Positions 52,507 through 61,446 of a stretch of 64,000 nt of DNA are shown in pieces. The stretch spans positions 62,001 through 126,000 of the forward strand of contig NZ_JOCA01000003.1 of assembly GCF_000718785.1 (NCBI RefSeq), given 5' to 3'. The notes beneath the pieces are model-generated. The model saw nothing but the letters and a program-made list of their open reading frames with translations, had not been told where the DNA came from and did no database searches. This DNA is from Streptomyces sp. NRRL WC-3626. GTDB lineage: Bacteria; Actinomycetota; Actinomycetes; Streptomycetales; Streptomycetaceae. Made by a program: the position numbers and the translations under genes. Numbering within the stretch: the first letter of the stretch is position 1; each line of letters begins with the position of its first letter.

Positions 52507-52710
52507 TCAGCCCTCGGCCAGGGTGTGGGCGACCAGGGCGTTGGCGTGGCCGTGGCCCAGTCCGTGCTCGGTCTTCAGCCAGGAGACGAGCTCCATGTGC
52601 TTGGTCAGCGGGGAGGAGCGGATCATTTCCTTCCACTCGGCGACCGGGCGGCCGTACTTCTTCTCGATGGAGGGGAAGTAGCTCGCCGGGCCCTTCACCG
52701 CGTCGCTCAT
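52507..52710 (-). CDS. DUF4287 domain protein
   Basis: 67 residues. It is the whole DUF4287 module: YFPSIEKKYGRPVAEWKEMI, then HMELVSWLKTEHGLGHGHAN and ALVAHTLAEG. A variant of this module occurs at the end of larger DUF5655-type proteins. ATG 52710 has GGAACGGGAGCACCC upstream. It lies 86 bases upstream of the ECF41 gene on the same strand. The function is unknown. Confidence 0.85.
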   Translation of the reverse strand: MSDAVKGPASYFPSIEKKYGRPVAEWKEMIRSSPLTKHMELVSWLKTEHGLGHGHANALVAHTLAEG

Positions 52711-52870
52711 GGGTGCTCCCGTTCCGTTGCTCGTCGGATGGTCTTCGCGGGATATGACCAGGGGCGGGGAGCGTTCTCATCGACCGAGTGATGTGTGGTG
52801 CGTCACACGCCCCGGGGGGGGCGTTGGCGGGTGGGGGCCGGCGCGTCCGGTTTCCGTGGCCGCCGGTTCC

Positions 52871-55642
52871 TCAGACGGCCGGCTGGTCCTCGCGCAGGGC
52901 CGCCAGGGCCGCGGCGAGCTTGCCCCGGCTGGTGATGCCGAGGCGCGGGTAGATGCGGTACAGGTGGGCGCCGACCGTGCGGTGCGAGATGAACAGGCGC
53001 TGGCCGATCTCGCGGTTGCTCAGGCCCTGCGAGGCCAGTACGGCGATCTGCATCTCCTGCGCCGACAGCCGCTCGCTGGTGTTCGTGTGCCGCCTTCCGC
53101 CCGCCTCACCGGCGGCGCGCAGCTGCTCGCGCGCCATCTCCGCCCACGGCTGCGCGCCGATCCGGTCGAACTCCTCACGGGCCAGTCGCAGCGGGGTACG
53201 GGCGTCGACGTTACGGCGCTGACGGCGCAGCCAGCGGCCGTGGTGCAGGTGGAGCCGGGCACGGGCCGGGGTCCAGGCGGCCGGGAGGGCGTCCAGGGCC
53301 CCGGCGTACGCCTTCTCGGCCGTCTCGTCCGGGGCCAGCACCGCGTCGGTGTACGCCCGCGCGACCACCATCATCTCCGAGGGCAGCCGCTCGGCCAGCT
53401 CCGGAAGGTCCGACAGCAGCTCGCGCGCCCGGTCGACGGTGCCGGCGGCCACCGCCGCGTCCGCCAGATCCGGGGCGAGCAGCCAGCAGCTCACCGAGTG
53501 GTGGTGCGGATCCCCTGGGTCGAACGCCCGTGCGAACATCTCGTAGGCCTCGGCGGGGCGGCCGTCGAAGAGCGCGAGCAGGCCGTCGACCTGCGTCGCC
53601 ATCACCGCGGCGAAGGGCATACCGGGGAACAGGTGGTGGGTGCGCAGGTCACGGACCGCCCGTTCCGCCTCCTCCGTCTCCCCGCGCAACACCGCCACCA
53701 GGCCGGACGTCGCCTTCACTCCCAGCCAGACGATCGACTCCCCGGTCTCCTCGGCCAGTTCGACCCCCTCGCCGGCCTCCTCGCGGGCCCGGTCCAGCTG
53801 ACCCAGATACACCCGCGGCCAGGAGCCCGCCAGCGAGCGGGCGAGCAGTCCGAGCCTGCCCTGCGCGCGCCACGCCGCGGCCGCCACCGTCAGATGGCGG
53901 GTGGCGCGGGCGCACTCCCCGACGACCATCGCGCCGCTGCCCAGGAAATGCATCGTCCGGCCGTCCTGCCGGTCGGGCTCGACGCCGTCGAGCCTCGCGA
54001 GCACGTCCGTGCCGTAGCGGTACGGCTCGGTGTACGCCCGTACCGTCAGGACGTGCGGGGCGTCCGGGCCGGGGTGCCACCGGTCCAGTTCGGCCGTGGC
54101 GCGGGCCCGTACCTCGGCGTCGCCGTCCTGGAAGAAGCAGCGTGCGGCAGCCCGCCACAGCAGGTCCTCGGCCACGCCCGCGCTGCCCGCGTCGAACGCT
54201 CCGGCCGCCGTGGTGACCATCTCCAGGATCCGCCGGTGCGGCTCGTCCGGCTCGAACGCGGACCGGTCCGACACCAGCATCAGCCGGGCCCGCTCCGGGG
54301 GGCCGAGTTCGCCCATGTCGGCGCGGCCCAGCAGAAGTTGTGTGTTGACGCGGTCGTTGACCTCGCTGGCCAGCTCGGCCGCCCGCACCAGGATGCCGGT
54401 ACGGCGGCGGGCGTCGTGGACCAGTTCGGCGGCCTGGCGCAGGGCCGGGACCGCGGCCGCGGGCCTGCCCTGGGCCTGGGCTCCGTCGGCGAAGCGTTCC
54501 AGTCGTGCGGCCAGTTCCTCGTCCGGGCCCAGTGTGGACGCGGCCAGGTGCACGAGCTGGCGGTCGGGGCTGTCCTCCAGCACCGCCGCGAGGGCGCGGT
54601 GCGTGGCCAGGCGGTCGGTGACCGTGGCGCGTGTGTAGATCGCCGAGCGCATCAGCGGGTGCCGGAACTCGACACTGCGGCCGGCCAGGACGACGAGGTC
54701 CGCGTCGACCGCCTCCTGCAGCGCCGCCGCCGACACCGTGGCGTCGCAGAGCCGGCCGGCCACGTCGAGCAGCCTGCCCAGCGGTGCGGTCGGTTCGGTG
54801 GCCAGGGCCAGCAGGAACGTACGGCACTGGCCGCTGACCGAGTCGGTCCGTGCGGCGAACGCGGCCTCCAGGCGTTGGGTGAGGGGGAGGTCGTCCAGGT
54901 GTGCGGGGGCGCCGTGGACTGCCTTCGGCAGCTCCACCAGGGCCAGGGGGTTGCCCGCGGCCCGGTCCAGGATGAGTCCGCGTACCGGCGGCGGGAGGTC
55001 GGGGGCGCAGGCGTCGAGCAGTGCCGCGGCGGCCGTGTGGTCCAGTGGCTGCAGGTGCATGTCCGGGTTCATGCCCGGGCTGTACGAGGCGGCGGACGGG
55101 ACCCTCGCGGCTCCGACGACCAGGATCGCGTGGTCCCGGGTGCGGCGGGCGACGAACCTGAGTACGTCACGGCTGGAGGAGTCGATCCACTGCACGTCGT
55201 CGGCGAGGATCAGCAGGGGCTGGCGGGCGGCCGCGTCGGCGAGCAGTTCCAGTACGGCGAGGCCGACGCGGAACACCTGGGGCTCGGTCTCGGTCTCCGT
55301 GGCGCCGAAGGCGGCGTTCAGGGCGAGGCGGTGGGGGGTGGGGAGGTTCTTGATGCCCCGTGCCGCCGGCTGCAGCAGGAGTTGCAGGGCGGCGAAGGGG
55401 AGCCACTGCTCGGTCTCGACGCCTGAGGTGCGCAGGATGCGGAAGCCGCTGTCGGTGGCGTCGGTGGCGAGGGTGCGCAGGAGGGCGGACTTGCCGACGC
55501 CGGCGCTGCCGTGCACCAGCACCGCGCTGCCGTGCCCGGCGGCGGCGTCCGCCAGCAGGTCACGGAGGGTACGGAGCTCCTCGTCCCGCCCGATCATCGC
55601 GCGCGGGGTGGCACCACAGCAGATATCCGGCTCACCGGGCAC
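52871..55642 (-). CDS. LAL-family (LuxR, AAA) transcriptional regulator
   Basis: 923 residues. An N-terminal AAA/STAND ATPase has Walker A VHGSAGVGKSALLRTLA and Walker B LLILADDVQW. A long TPR-like middle and a C-terminal LuxR helix-turn-helix (LSAQEMQIAVLASQGLSNRE, then LFISHRTVGAHLYRIYPRLG) follow. Such large regulators often control secondary metabolism or sugar use and respond to nucleotide or ligand. Start GTG 55642 gives MPGEPDICCG. It stands alone, and its target is not evident. Confidence 0.92.
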   Translation of the reverse strand: MPGEPDICCGATPRAMIGRDEELRTLRDLLADAAAGHGSAVLVHGSAGVGKSALLRTLATDATDSGFRILRTSGVETEQWLPFAALQLLLQPAARGIKNLPTPHRLALNAAFGATETETEPQVFRVGLAVLELLADAAARQPLLILADDVQWIDSSSRDVLRFVARRTRDHAILVVGAARVPSAASYSPGMNPDMHLQPLDHTAAAALLDACAPDLPPPVRGLILDRAAGNPLALVELPKAVHGAPAHLDDLPLTQRLEAAFAARTDSVSGQCRTFLLALATEPTAPLGRLLDVAGRLCDATVSAAALQEAVDADLVVLAGRSVEFRHPLMRSAIYTRATVTDRLATHRALAAVLEDSPDRQLVHLAASTLGPDEELAARLERFADGAQAQGRPAAAVPALRQAAELVHDARRRTGILVRAAELASEVNDRVNTQLLLGRADMGELGPPERARLMLVSDRSAFEPDEPHRRILEMVTTAAGAFDAGSAGVAEDLLWRAAARCFFQDGDAEVRARATAELDRWHPGPDAPHVLTVRAYTEPYRYGTDVLARLDGVEPDRQDGRTMHFLGSGAMVVGECARATRHLTVAAAAWRAQGRLGLLARSLAGSWPRVYLGQLDRAREEAGEGVELAEETGESIVWLGVKATSGLVAVLRGETEEAERAVRDLRTHHLFPGMPFAAVMATQVDGLLALFDGRPAEAYEMFARAFDPGDPHHHSVSCWLLAPDLADAAVAAGTVDRARELLSDLPELAERLPSEMMVVARAYTDAVLAPDETAEKAYAGALDALPAAWTPARARLHLHHGRWLRRQRRNVDARTPLRLAREEFDRIGAQPWAEMAREQLRAAGEAGGRRHTNTSERLSAQEMQIAVLASQGLSNREIGQRLFISHRTVGAHLYRIYPRLGITSRGKLAAALAALREDQPAV

Positions 55643-55910
55643 ATGCTACCGGCCCCACGGAAACATCAGTCGAACGACTGCGGGATGACTCGGGGGGTGC
55701 CGGGGGTGCCGGGGGGTGCCTGCGGCGCCACTGTCCCTTCGGTGGGGGTTTGGGTAGCGCCCAGGCGTGGTGGGTGGGTCGGTGCCGGGTCGGGGGTGTC
55801 CGTCCTCGGACTGGCGCGACTGCGCTACTTGGAAGGGGTCGAGGGCGCGGACGCGCCAGCCGCTGCGGGCGGCCACCCCCGCCCCGTCCCCTCCCGCCGT
55901 ACGCGCCCGC
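55643..55910. other. Intergenic region, G-rich and repetitive
   Basis: It contains repeated GGGGTGCCGGGGGTGCC (about 55694-55722). No supportable gene. Confidence 0.4.
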
Positions 55911-56010
55911 GCCCCCCGCACTCCGTCAACCGCGGGCAGTCGTGCCGCGTGGGCGGCAAACCCACCCCGCACTCCGTCAACCGCGGGCAGTCGTGCCGCT
56001 GGGGCGGCAC
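55911..56010. repeat. Tandem pair of ~45-base repeats, 51-base period
   Basis: CCCGCACTCCGTCAACCGCG and GGCAGTCGTGCCGC occur twice, with CTCCGTCAAC at 55921 and 55972, each followed by GGGCGGCA. They lie in non-coding DNA between the LAL regulator and the SsgA-like gene. On the complement each unit reads TTGACGGAGT, a possible -35-like or protein-binding sequence. Confidence 0.65.
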
Positions 56011-56099
56011 GGGTGGGCGCGACGGCACCCCGTAAGCGCCGGGCCGCGCGACCCGGCCCCGGAGCACCCCGGCGCGGGGTACCCCGTACGACACCCCCC

Positions 56100-56540
56100 T
56101 CAGACATCGCCCAGCAACGACCTCATATCCCTCTCGACGTCCAAAAACCGTTCCTCCTCCCCCACCGGAACAGCCTCCAGCGTCCGCTGGACGAATACGT
56201 CGATCACCGCCCCCGGAACAGCCACCACATCCATTTCCGTCCCGGCTCGCAGAGAAATGAACACCAGGTCGTATCCCCGCACCCGCGACGGCCATATCCG
56301 TACGTCCCCGAGCCCGCTCAAGCCCTCCCGTCCGGCCAGCAGAAGTTCACGGCCGAAGCGCCATTCGACCGCCATTCCCGGACCCGCGTCCGCATTGAAG
56401 AGAATCGTCACCGCATAAGGATCCGCACGGTCGTACCGAAGATCCGTGACGACCGACAGGTGTGCCCGTTCCCTGACGAGGCGGACGGGTGTCCGGCAGG
56501 TCACCGGGTCCCGTCGGGTCTCGGAGGACCGACCGCTCAT
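56100..56540 (-). CDS. SsgA-like (SALP) sporulation/cell-division regulator
   Basis: 146 residues from ATG 56540 (MSGRSSETRRDPVTC). Family signatures are PVRLVRERAHLSVVTDLRYD, DPYAVTILFN, VEWRFGRELLLAGREGLSG, GDVRIWPS and VFVQRTLEAVPVGEE. SALPs of sporulating actinomycetes position septa and handle peptidoglycan during sporulation. Its presence supports a Streptomyces host. It is divergent from the ECF gene across about 280 bases. Confidence 0.85.
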   Translation of the reverse strand: MSGRSSETRRDPVTCRTPVRLVRERAHLSVVTDLRYDRADPYAVTILFNADAGPGMAVEWRFGRELLLAGREGLSGLGDVRIWPSRVRGYDLVFISLRAGTEMDVVAVPGAVIDVFVQRTLEAVPVGEEERFLDVERDMRSLLGDV

Positions 56541-56821
56541 CGATACATCTCTCCCGTTCCCCCTCCCCCTGACGTGCGTTGATCCCAAGCCCCCACGTCA
56601 ACGAGTCTGCTCCCGGACGAGGCCCCGGGCATCAGTCAAGCGACTGCACGGCGACCCTTTCCGCCGTCGTGCGCGTCACACGCGCGGGCCGACGTACGCC
56701 CTTGGCGGCCGCGCCGGCAGTCATCGCGAACAGTCGGATGACCGATGCCCGCGCACCGCGGAAACCGCATTAATGGGGTCCGGTAAAGACACGAATAGAG
56801 CGGCACCCGAGGAGAGACACC

Positions 56822-57442
56822 ATGCATTCCGCACAGATGTCTTCCACCGATACCCTGACAGCCGCCGCAGCGGCCTTCACCGTAATCCGCCCGCGCCTTT
56901 TGCGGCTCGCGCGGCGCATTGTGGGAAACGCGGCCGAGGCAGAGGACGTCGTCCAGGACACCTGGCTGCGCTGGCAGAACACCGACCGTACGCGCGTACA
57001 GGATCCCCCCGCCTTTCTGACCCGGATCACGGTCCGGCTCGCCCTCAACGTCACCCGCTCCGCGCGGGTGCGCCACGAGACCGGGTTCGGCCCGTCGGCC
57101 GCCGAACCCGTCGACACCGGCGCGGACCCCGCCGTACGCGCCGAACGCGCGGAGGCGCTGGACGCCGCCCTGTGTCTGCTCGTCGAACGGCTCGGACCCA
57201 CCGAGCGGGCCGCCTATGTGCTGCGGGTGGCGTTCGACTGCCCGTACAGCCAGATCGCCGAGGACCTCCGGATCAGCCAGGTCTACACCCGTCAGATCGT
57301 CAGCCGGGCCCGCAAGCACCTCGCCGGCGGACGGCGTACGACGGTGAGCCCCGGGGAGGGGCGGCGGTTCCGGGAGGCGTTCGCCGGGGCGGCGCGGTCG
57401 GGCGATCTCTCCGAACTGCGGACGGCACTTACCTGTTCATGA
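56822..57442 (+). CDS. ECF sigma factor (short SigJ-like)
   Basis: 206 residues with GAGGAGAGACACC before the ATG. Region 2 is FTVIRPRLLRLARRIVGNAA, then AEDVVQDTWLRWQNTD; region 4 is VERLGPTERAAYVLRVAFDC, then QIAEDLRISQVYTRQIVSRA. It resembles the ECF41-like gene at 51.5 kb but ends soon after region 4, without the SnoaL domain (only RFREAFAGAARSGDLSELRT remains). It may be a truncated or naturally short member. Confidence 0.85.
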   Translation: MHSAQMSSTDTLTAAAAAFTVIRPRLLRLARRIVGNAAEAEDVVQDTWLRWQNTDRTRVQDPPAFLTRITVRLALNVTRSARVRHETGFGPSAAEPVDTGADPAVRAERAEALDAALCLLVERLGPTERAAYVLRVAFDCPYSQIAEDLRISQVYTRQIVSRARKHLAGGRRTTVSPGEGRRFREAFAGAARSGDLSELRTALTCS

Positions 57443-57503
57443 GTGTGAATCTGATTCAGTGTCAAGCCACTTGACGCGTCCACGGCAGGCCCCTACCGTC
57501 CCA

Positions 57504-57515
57504 GAAAGCGCTTTC
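57504..57515. promoter_or_regulatory. LacI-type operator candidate
   Basis: GAAAGCGCTTTC is a perfect 12-base palindrome with central CG, the classic LacI/GalR-family operator form in Streptomyces sugar regulons. It lies 61 bases upstream of the pectate-lyase-like gene. No LacI-type gene is in the window, so control in trans is expected. Confidence 0.65.
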
Positions 57516-57576
57516 CCCGTTCACGGATCCGAACGCTCAGCTCGTCCCACCAGCCGACCGAACCTGGAGACGAACG

Positions 57577-59157
57577 ATGCACATGAGACCCGCCCTCGCC
57601 TGCGCCGGCCTGCTCGCCGGCACGCTCGTCGCGTTGTCCGGCAACCCCGCGCAGGCCGCGTCCGTACGGTACGAGGCCGAGGGGAGCTCGGCGGTCTGCA
57701 CCGGCGCCATCGAGACCGAGTGGTCCGGCTACTCCGGCAGCGGCTTCTGCAACGGCACCAACGGGACCGGCGGCTACGCCCAGTTCACCGTCAGCGCCTC
57801 CGCCGCCGAGACGGCCACGCTCCGGGTGCGTTTCGCCAACGGCAGCGGCAGCGCCCGCGCCGCGAGCATCGTGGTGAACGGCAGCACGGTCGCGTCCGCC
57901 TCCTTCGAGGCCACCGGCGACTGGACGGGCTGGACGACGAAGACGTTCTCCGTGCCGGTGCGGTCGGGCAGCAACACCGTACGGCTGAGCCCGACCTCGT
58001 CCGCCGGACTGCCCAACATCGACTACATCGAGGTGGAGACGAGCGGCGACACCACCACCCCGCCGCCCACCGGCGGCACCCTCTACGTGGCACCGGGCGG
58101 CAGCGCCGGCGCGTCCGGCACGCAGTCCGACCCGACCACGCTCGCCTCCGCCATCGACCGGATCACCCCCGGCGGCACGATCTACCTGCGCGGCGGCACG
58201 TACAACCACTCCCAGACCGTCACCATCCCCGCGGGCAACAACGGCACCTCGGGCGACCGTACCGAGCTGGCCGCCTACCCGGGCGAGACCCCCGTACTGA
58301 ACTTCTCGGCGCAGAGCGAGAGTTCGTCGAACCGCGGGCTCGCCGTGAACGGGTCGTACTGGCACGTCAAGGGGATCGTCGTCGAACGCGCCGGGGACAA
58401 CGGCATCTTCGTCGGCGGCAGCAACAACGTCTTCGAGCGCACCGTGACCCGCTACAACCGCGACACCGGGCTGCAGCTCTCCCGGATGGCCTCCGACACG
58501 CCGAGCAGTCAGTGGCCGTCCAACAACCTGATCCTGAGCGCCGAGTCGCACGACAACGCCGACTCCGACGGTGAGGACGCCGACGGCTTCGCCGCCAAGC
58601 TCACCTCCGGCCCCGGCAACGTCTTCCGCTACGCCGTGTCGCACAACAACATCGACGACGGCTGGGACCTCTACACCAAGGACGACACCGGCGCGATCGG
58701 CGCGGTCACCATCGAGGACTCCCTCGCCTACGAGAACGGCACCCTCTCCAACGGCGGCCAGGCCGGCAACGGTGACCGCAACGGCTACAAGCTCGGCGGC
58801 GAGGACATCGCCGTCAACCACGTCGTCCGGCGCAGCATCGCCTACGACAACGGCAAGCACGGGTTCACCTACAACAGCAACCCGGGCTCGATGACCGTGT
58901 CGAACAACCTCAGCGTCGACAACGCCGAGCGCAACTTCAACTTCGACGCCGGCAGTTCGGTGTTCCGCAACAACACGTCGTGCCGCGGCGGCAGCGGGAC
59001 GAACGACCGGATCATCGGCAACTCCGACAGCTCGAACCAGTTCTGGTCCGGCTCCAACGGCTCCCGGTGCGCCACCTACTCCGGTGCGCTGGGCTGGTCC
59101 TTCGCCTCCGACGGACGGCTGGTCGTCACTCTCGGCGGTCGGGTCGTGACGCTGTAG
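57577..59157 (+). CDS. Secreted pectate-lyase-like protein with CBM and parallel beta-helix
   Basis: 526 residues. The signal peptide (PALACAGLLAGTLVALSGNP, AQA) is followed by a CBM6/35-like module (residues 28-150: RYEAEGSSAVCTGA to GLPNIDYIEVE) and a Thr/Pro linker. A right-handed beta-helix domain of the PL9 type follows (TLYVAPGGSAGASGTQSDPT, GGTIYLRGGTYNHSQTV, and DNADSDGEDADGFAAKLTSG with its Ca-binding acids). PL9 enzymes cleave pectin or rhamnogalacturonan. The LacI-type palindrome upstream fits induction by plant polymers. Confidence 0.88.
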   Translation: MHMRPALACAGLLAGTLVALSGNPAQAASVRYEAEGSSAVCTGAIETEWSGYSGSGFCNGTNGTGGYAQFTVSASAAETATLRVRFANGSGSARAASIVVNGSTVASASFEATGDWTGWTTKTFSVPVRSGSNTVRLSPTSSAGLPNIDYIEVETSGDTTTPPPTGGTLYVAPGGSAGASGTQSDPTTLASAIDRITPGGTIYLRGGTYNHSQTVTIPAGNNGTSGDRTELAAYPGETPVLNFSAQSESSSNRGLAVNGSYWHVKGIVVERAGDNGIFVGGSNNVFERTVTRYNRDTGLQLSRMASDTPSSQWPSNNLILSAESHDNADSDGEDADGFAAKLTSGPGNVFRYAVSHNNIDDGWDLYTKDDTGAIGAVTIEDSLAYENGTLSNGGQAGNGDRNGYKLGGEDIAVNHVVRRSIAYDNGKHGFTYNSNPGSMTVSNNLSVDNAERNFNFDAGSSVFRNNTSCRGGSGTNDRIIGNSDSSNQFWSGSNGSRCATYSGALGWSFASDGRLVVTLGGRVVTL

Positions 59158-59218
59158 GTGATCGTGGTGCGCGTCGTGGCCGGTCCCGGGTCCGTCCGGG
59201 GCCGGCCGCTCCACGGGC

Positions 59219-60367
59219 CTAGGAGGTCAGGCCGATCTCCGCACAGGCCGCCTTGTAGGCGGCGGTGCAGATGTCCCCGACGGAGTAGACGCCGTCCTGG
59301 ACCACCGTGGCCTCGATGTTCTCCCGGGTCAGCGCGACCACCGGGACCAGCATCGCCGGGATGTCCTTCCGGGTCGGGCTGTCGACCACGTCACGGGCGA
59401 GCGCGTCGAACTGGATCGACCGGTCCTGCACCTTGGCCACCGCGATGTCCGCGGCCCCCGTCGCCTCCAGCAGGAACGACTTGTACACCGTCATGTACTG
59501 CGTGCCCGCGACGACCCGCTGCACCCCCGCGAGGTCGGCGTCCTGCCCGGTCACCGGCGGCAGGTCGGTGACACCCGCGTCCTGCAGCACGTCGATGACC
59601 GCGCCGGCCATGCCGTCGTTCGCCGAGTAGACGGCGGCGATGTCGGCGGTGCCGATCTCCTTCATCGCCCTGCGCATGTTCTCCGCTGCGACCTCGGGCA
59701 GCCACTTGCGGGTGTCGTACGACTTGGCGATGTCGACGTGGCCGTTCAGTTCGGCGAGCGCGCCCTCCCGGAACAGTGCCGTGTTCGGGTCGGTGGGCGC
59801 GCCGTTCATCATGACGACCTTGCTCTTCTCGGCGTCCTCGCCGAGCGCGTTCACGAGGGCGCGGCCCTGTACCTGGCCGACGAGTTCGTTGTCGTGGGAG
59901 ACGTACGCGTCGATCGGGCCCTGGGCGAGCCGGTCGTAGGCGATGACGGGTATGCCGGCCTTCTTCGCCTTCTCGACGTCCGGTGCGACGGCCGCGGAGT
60001 CCACCGCGTCCACCACGATCACGTCGACGCCGTCGGCGATCAGCCTGCCGAACTGCTCGCTCTGCTTCTCCTTGCTGCCCTTGGCGTTGGCGTAGACGAC
60101 CTTGCCCTTCTTGTCGGTGAGGGAGGAGACGCGGTCCCTGATGAGGGGATAGTCGAACTTCTCGAAGCGTGCCGTGGCCGTGTCCGGCAGCAGCAGGCCC
60201 ACGGTGATGTCGTAGCTCCTGCTCGGTGACTCGGACTCGTCGTCACCGCCGACGGCGCCGACGACCCCGCACGCGGTGAGGGTCAGGGCGGACAGGGCGG
60301 AGGTGAGGAGCACGGCGGAGCGGCGCACGACGGCGGACGCGGGGCGGGGGGTGGTACGGGGGTTCAC
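59219..60367 (-). CDS. Sugar-binding ABC lipoprotein (xylose/ribose type)
   Basis: 382 residues from GTG 60367 (GGAAGG seven bases upstream). The lipobox is LTAC. The periplasmic-binding fold type I follows: DITVGLLLPDTATARFEKFD, IADGVDVIVVDAVDS, GIPVIAYDRL, VVMMNGAPTDPNTALFREGA, AAVYSANDGMAGAVIDVLQD and TGQDADLAGVQRVVAGTQYM. It resembles XylF-type receptors. No permease or ATPase gene adjoins it, so it is an orphan receptor or serves a transporter elsewhere. It is convergent with the pectate-lyase-like gene, so the pair may form a plant-sugar module. Confidence 0.88.
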   Translation of the reverse strand: MNPRTTPRPASAVVRRSAVLLTSALSALTLTACGVVGAVGGDDESESPSRSYDITVGLLLPDTATARFEKFDYPLIRDRVSSLTDKKGKVVYANAKGSKEKQSEQFGRLIADGVDVIVVDAVDSAAVAPDVEKAKKAGIPVIAYDRLAQGPIDAYVSHDNELVGQVQGRALVNALGEDAEKSKVVMMNGAPTDPNTALFREGALAELNGHVDIAKSYDTRKWLPEVAAENMRRAMKEIGTADIAAVYSANDGMAGAVIDVLQDAGVTDLPPVTGQDADLAGVQRVVAGTQYMTVYKSFLLEATGAADIAVAKVQDRSIQFDALARDVVDSPTRKDIPAMLVPVVALTRENIEATVVQDGVYSVGDICTAAYKAACAEIGLTS

Positions 60368-60597
60368 GTGGGGGCCTTCCGGGCGAGTGCAGCGTGGCGT
60401 CCCCGTGACTGTGTCCGTTGTGCGGTGGTGCGACATGCGTGCTCACGGCCTTCTCGCGGGGTGCGCAGAGAATGTGCGCAGGAGCGGCACACAGGCTGCA
60501 CACAGTGGGTCGCGGGCGTCGTTAGCGTGGCTGTTCCCTGTTCCGGACCGGCCGACCCCTCGGCGGGCGTCGGTACGTCAACTCAGGAAGACGGCGG

Positions 60598-61437
60598 ATG
60601 GACTACTGCTCCACGTGTCGGCGGCATCTGAACGGCGCCCTGGTCTGCCCGGGCTGCGGCGCCTACGCCCCCGACATCGCGCCCAGCGTCATCGGCGGTC
60701 ACACCGTCCCCGGTACGGCGACGGCCGCCACGGCGTCCGAGGCCGGCGTCCGTCCTCCCGCCCCGCGCCCCGACGACGTACCGGAGCCGGCCGCGGTGGC
60801 CGCGCCCACGGGTACGGGCCGGGCGGCGCGGCGGCGGCAGGTGGCCCGCTGGAAGAAGACGCAGCGGCGTGCCCTGGTCGCCACCGCGGTGGCCCTGGTG
60901 GGCGGCGGGCTCACCCTCGCCTCCATGGACCGGGGCGGCGGGGACCGCGCCCAGGCCGCCAGCGCACCGGATCTGCGGGGCATGGGCGGGGGCAAGGATC
61001 TCGCGGACGAGTACGACGACCTGGACGACGTGCCGAGCGCCTCCCCGGAGCGTGCGGAGCGGGCGCCCTCGGCCGGTGACCGGCGGTCCGCCGAGGCGGC
61101 TCCCGCGCCCGGCACACCGTCGGACACCCGCACGGAGAGCGCGGCCGTGTCGGACACGGCGGTGACCTCCCAGCCGTCCTCGCCGTCCCAGCGGCGGACG
61201 GCGTCCCCGGACACCGGCGCCCGCGCGGGTGCGGAAGCGGGTGCGGACAGTGGGTCCGCAACCCAGGAGAACGGCGGCTCCGGTACGGCCACCCCGCCCG
61301 CGACACCGCCCCCGGCGGCCGGTGACAACGGCGGCGGCAGTGGCAGCGGCACGGATCAGGGGCAGACCACGCCGTCCGCCCCCTCGACCACCGCGCCCGA
61401 CCCGCAGCTCTGTCTCCTGGTGATCTGCCTGGGCTGA
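60598..61437 (+). CDS. Zinc-ribbon membrane protein with low-complexity tail (SCO2400-like)
   Basis: 279 residues. The N-terminus MDYCSTCRRHLNGALVCPGC forms a CxxC-x(11)-CxxC zinc ribbon. A basic segment (RAARRRQVARWKKTQRRALV) leads to one span (ATAVALVGGGLTLASM) and 150 residues of Ala/Ser/Thr/Pro/Gly, ending DPQLCLLVICLG with two Cys. The zinc ribbon would be cytoplasmic and the tail outside. Families like this occur across Streptomyces; the function is unknown. Confidence 0.75.
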   Translation: MDYCSTCRRHLNGALVCPGCGAYAPDIAPSVIGGHTVPGTATAATASEAGVRPPAPRPDDVPEPAAVAAPTGTGRAARRRQVARWKKTQRRALVATAVALVGGGLTLASMDRGGGDRAQAASAPDLRGMGGGKDLADEYDDLDDVPSASPERAERAPSAGDRRSAEAAPAPGTPSDTRTESAAVSDTAVTSQPSSPSQRRTASPDTGARAGAEAGADSGSATQENGGSGTATPPATPPPAAGDNGGGSGSGTDQGQTTPSAPSTTAPDPQLCLLVICLG

Positions 61438-61446
61438 CCGCGCCCG

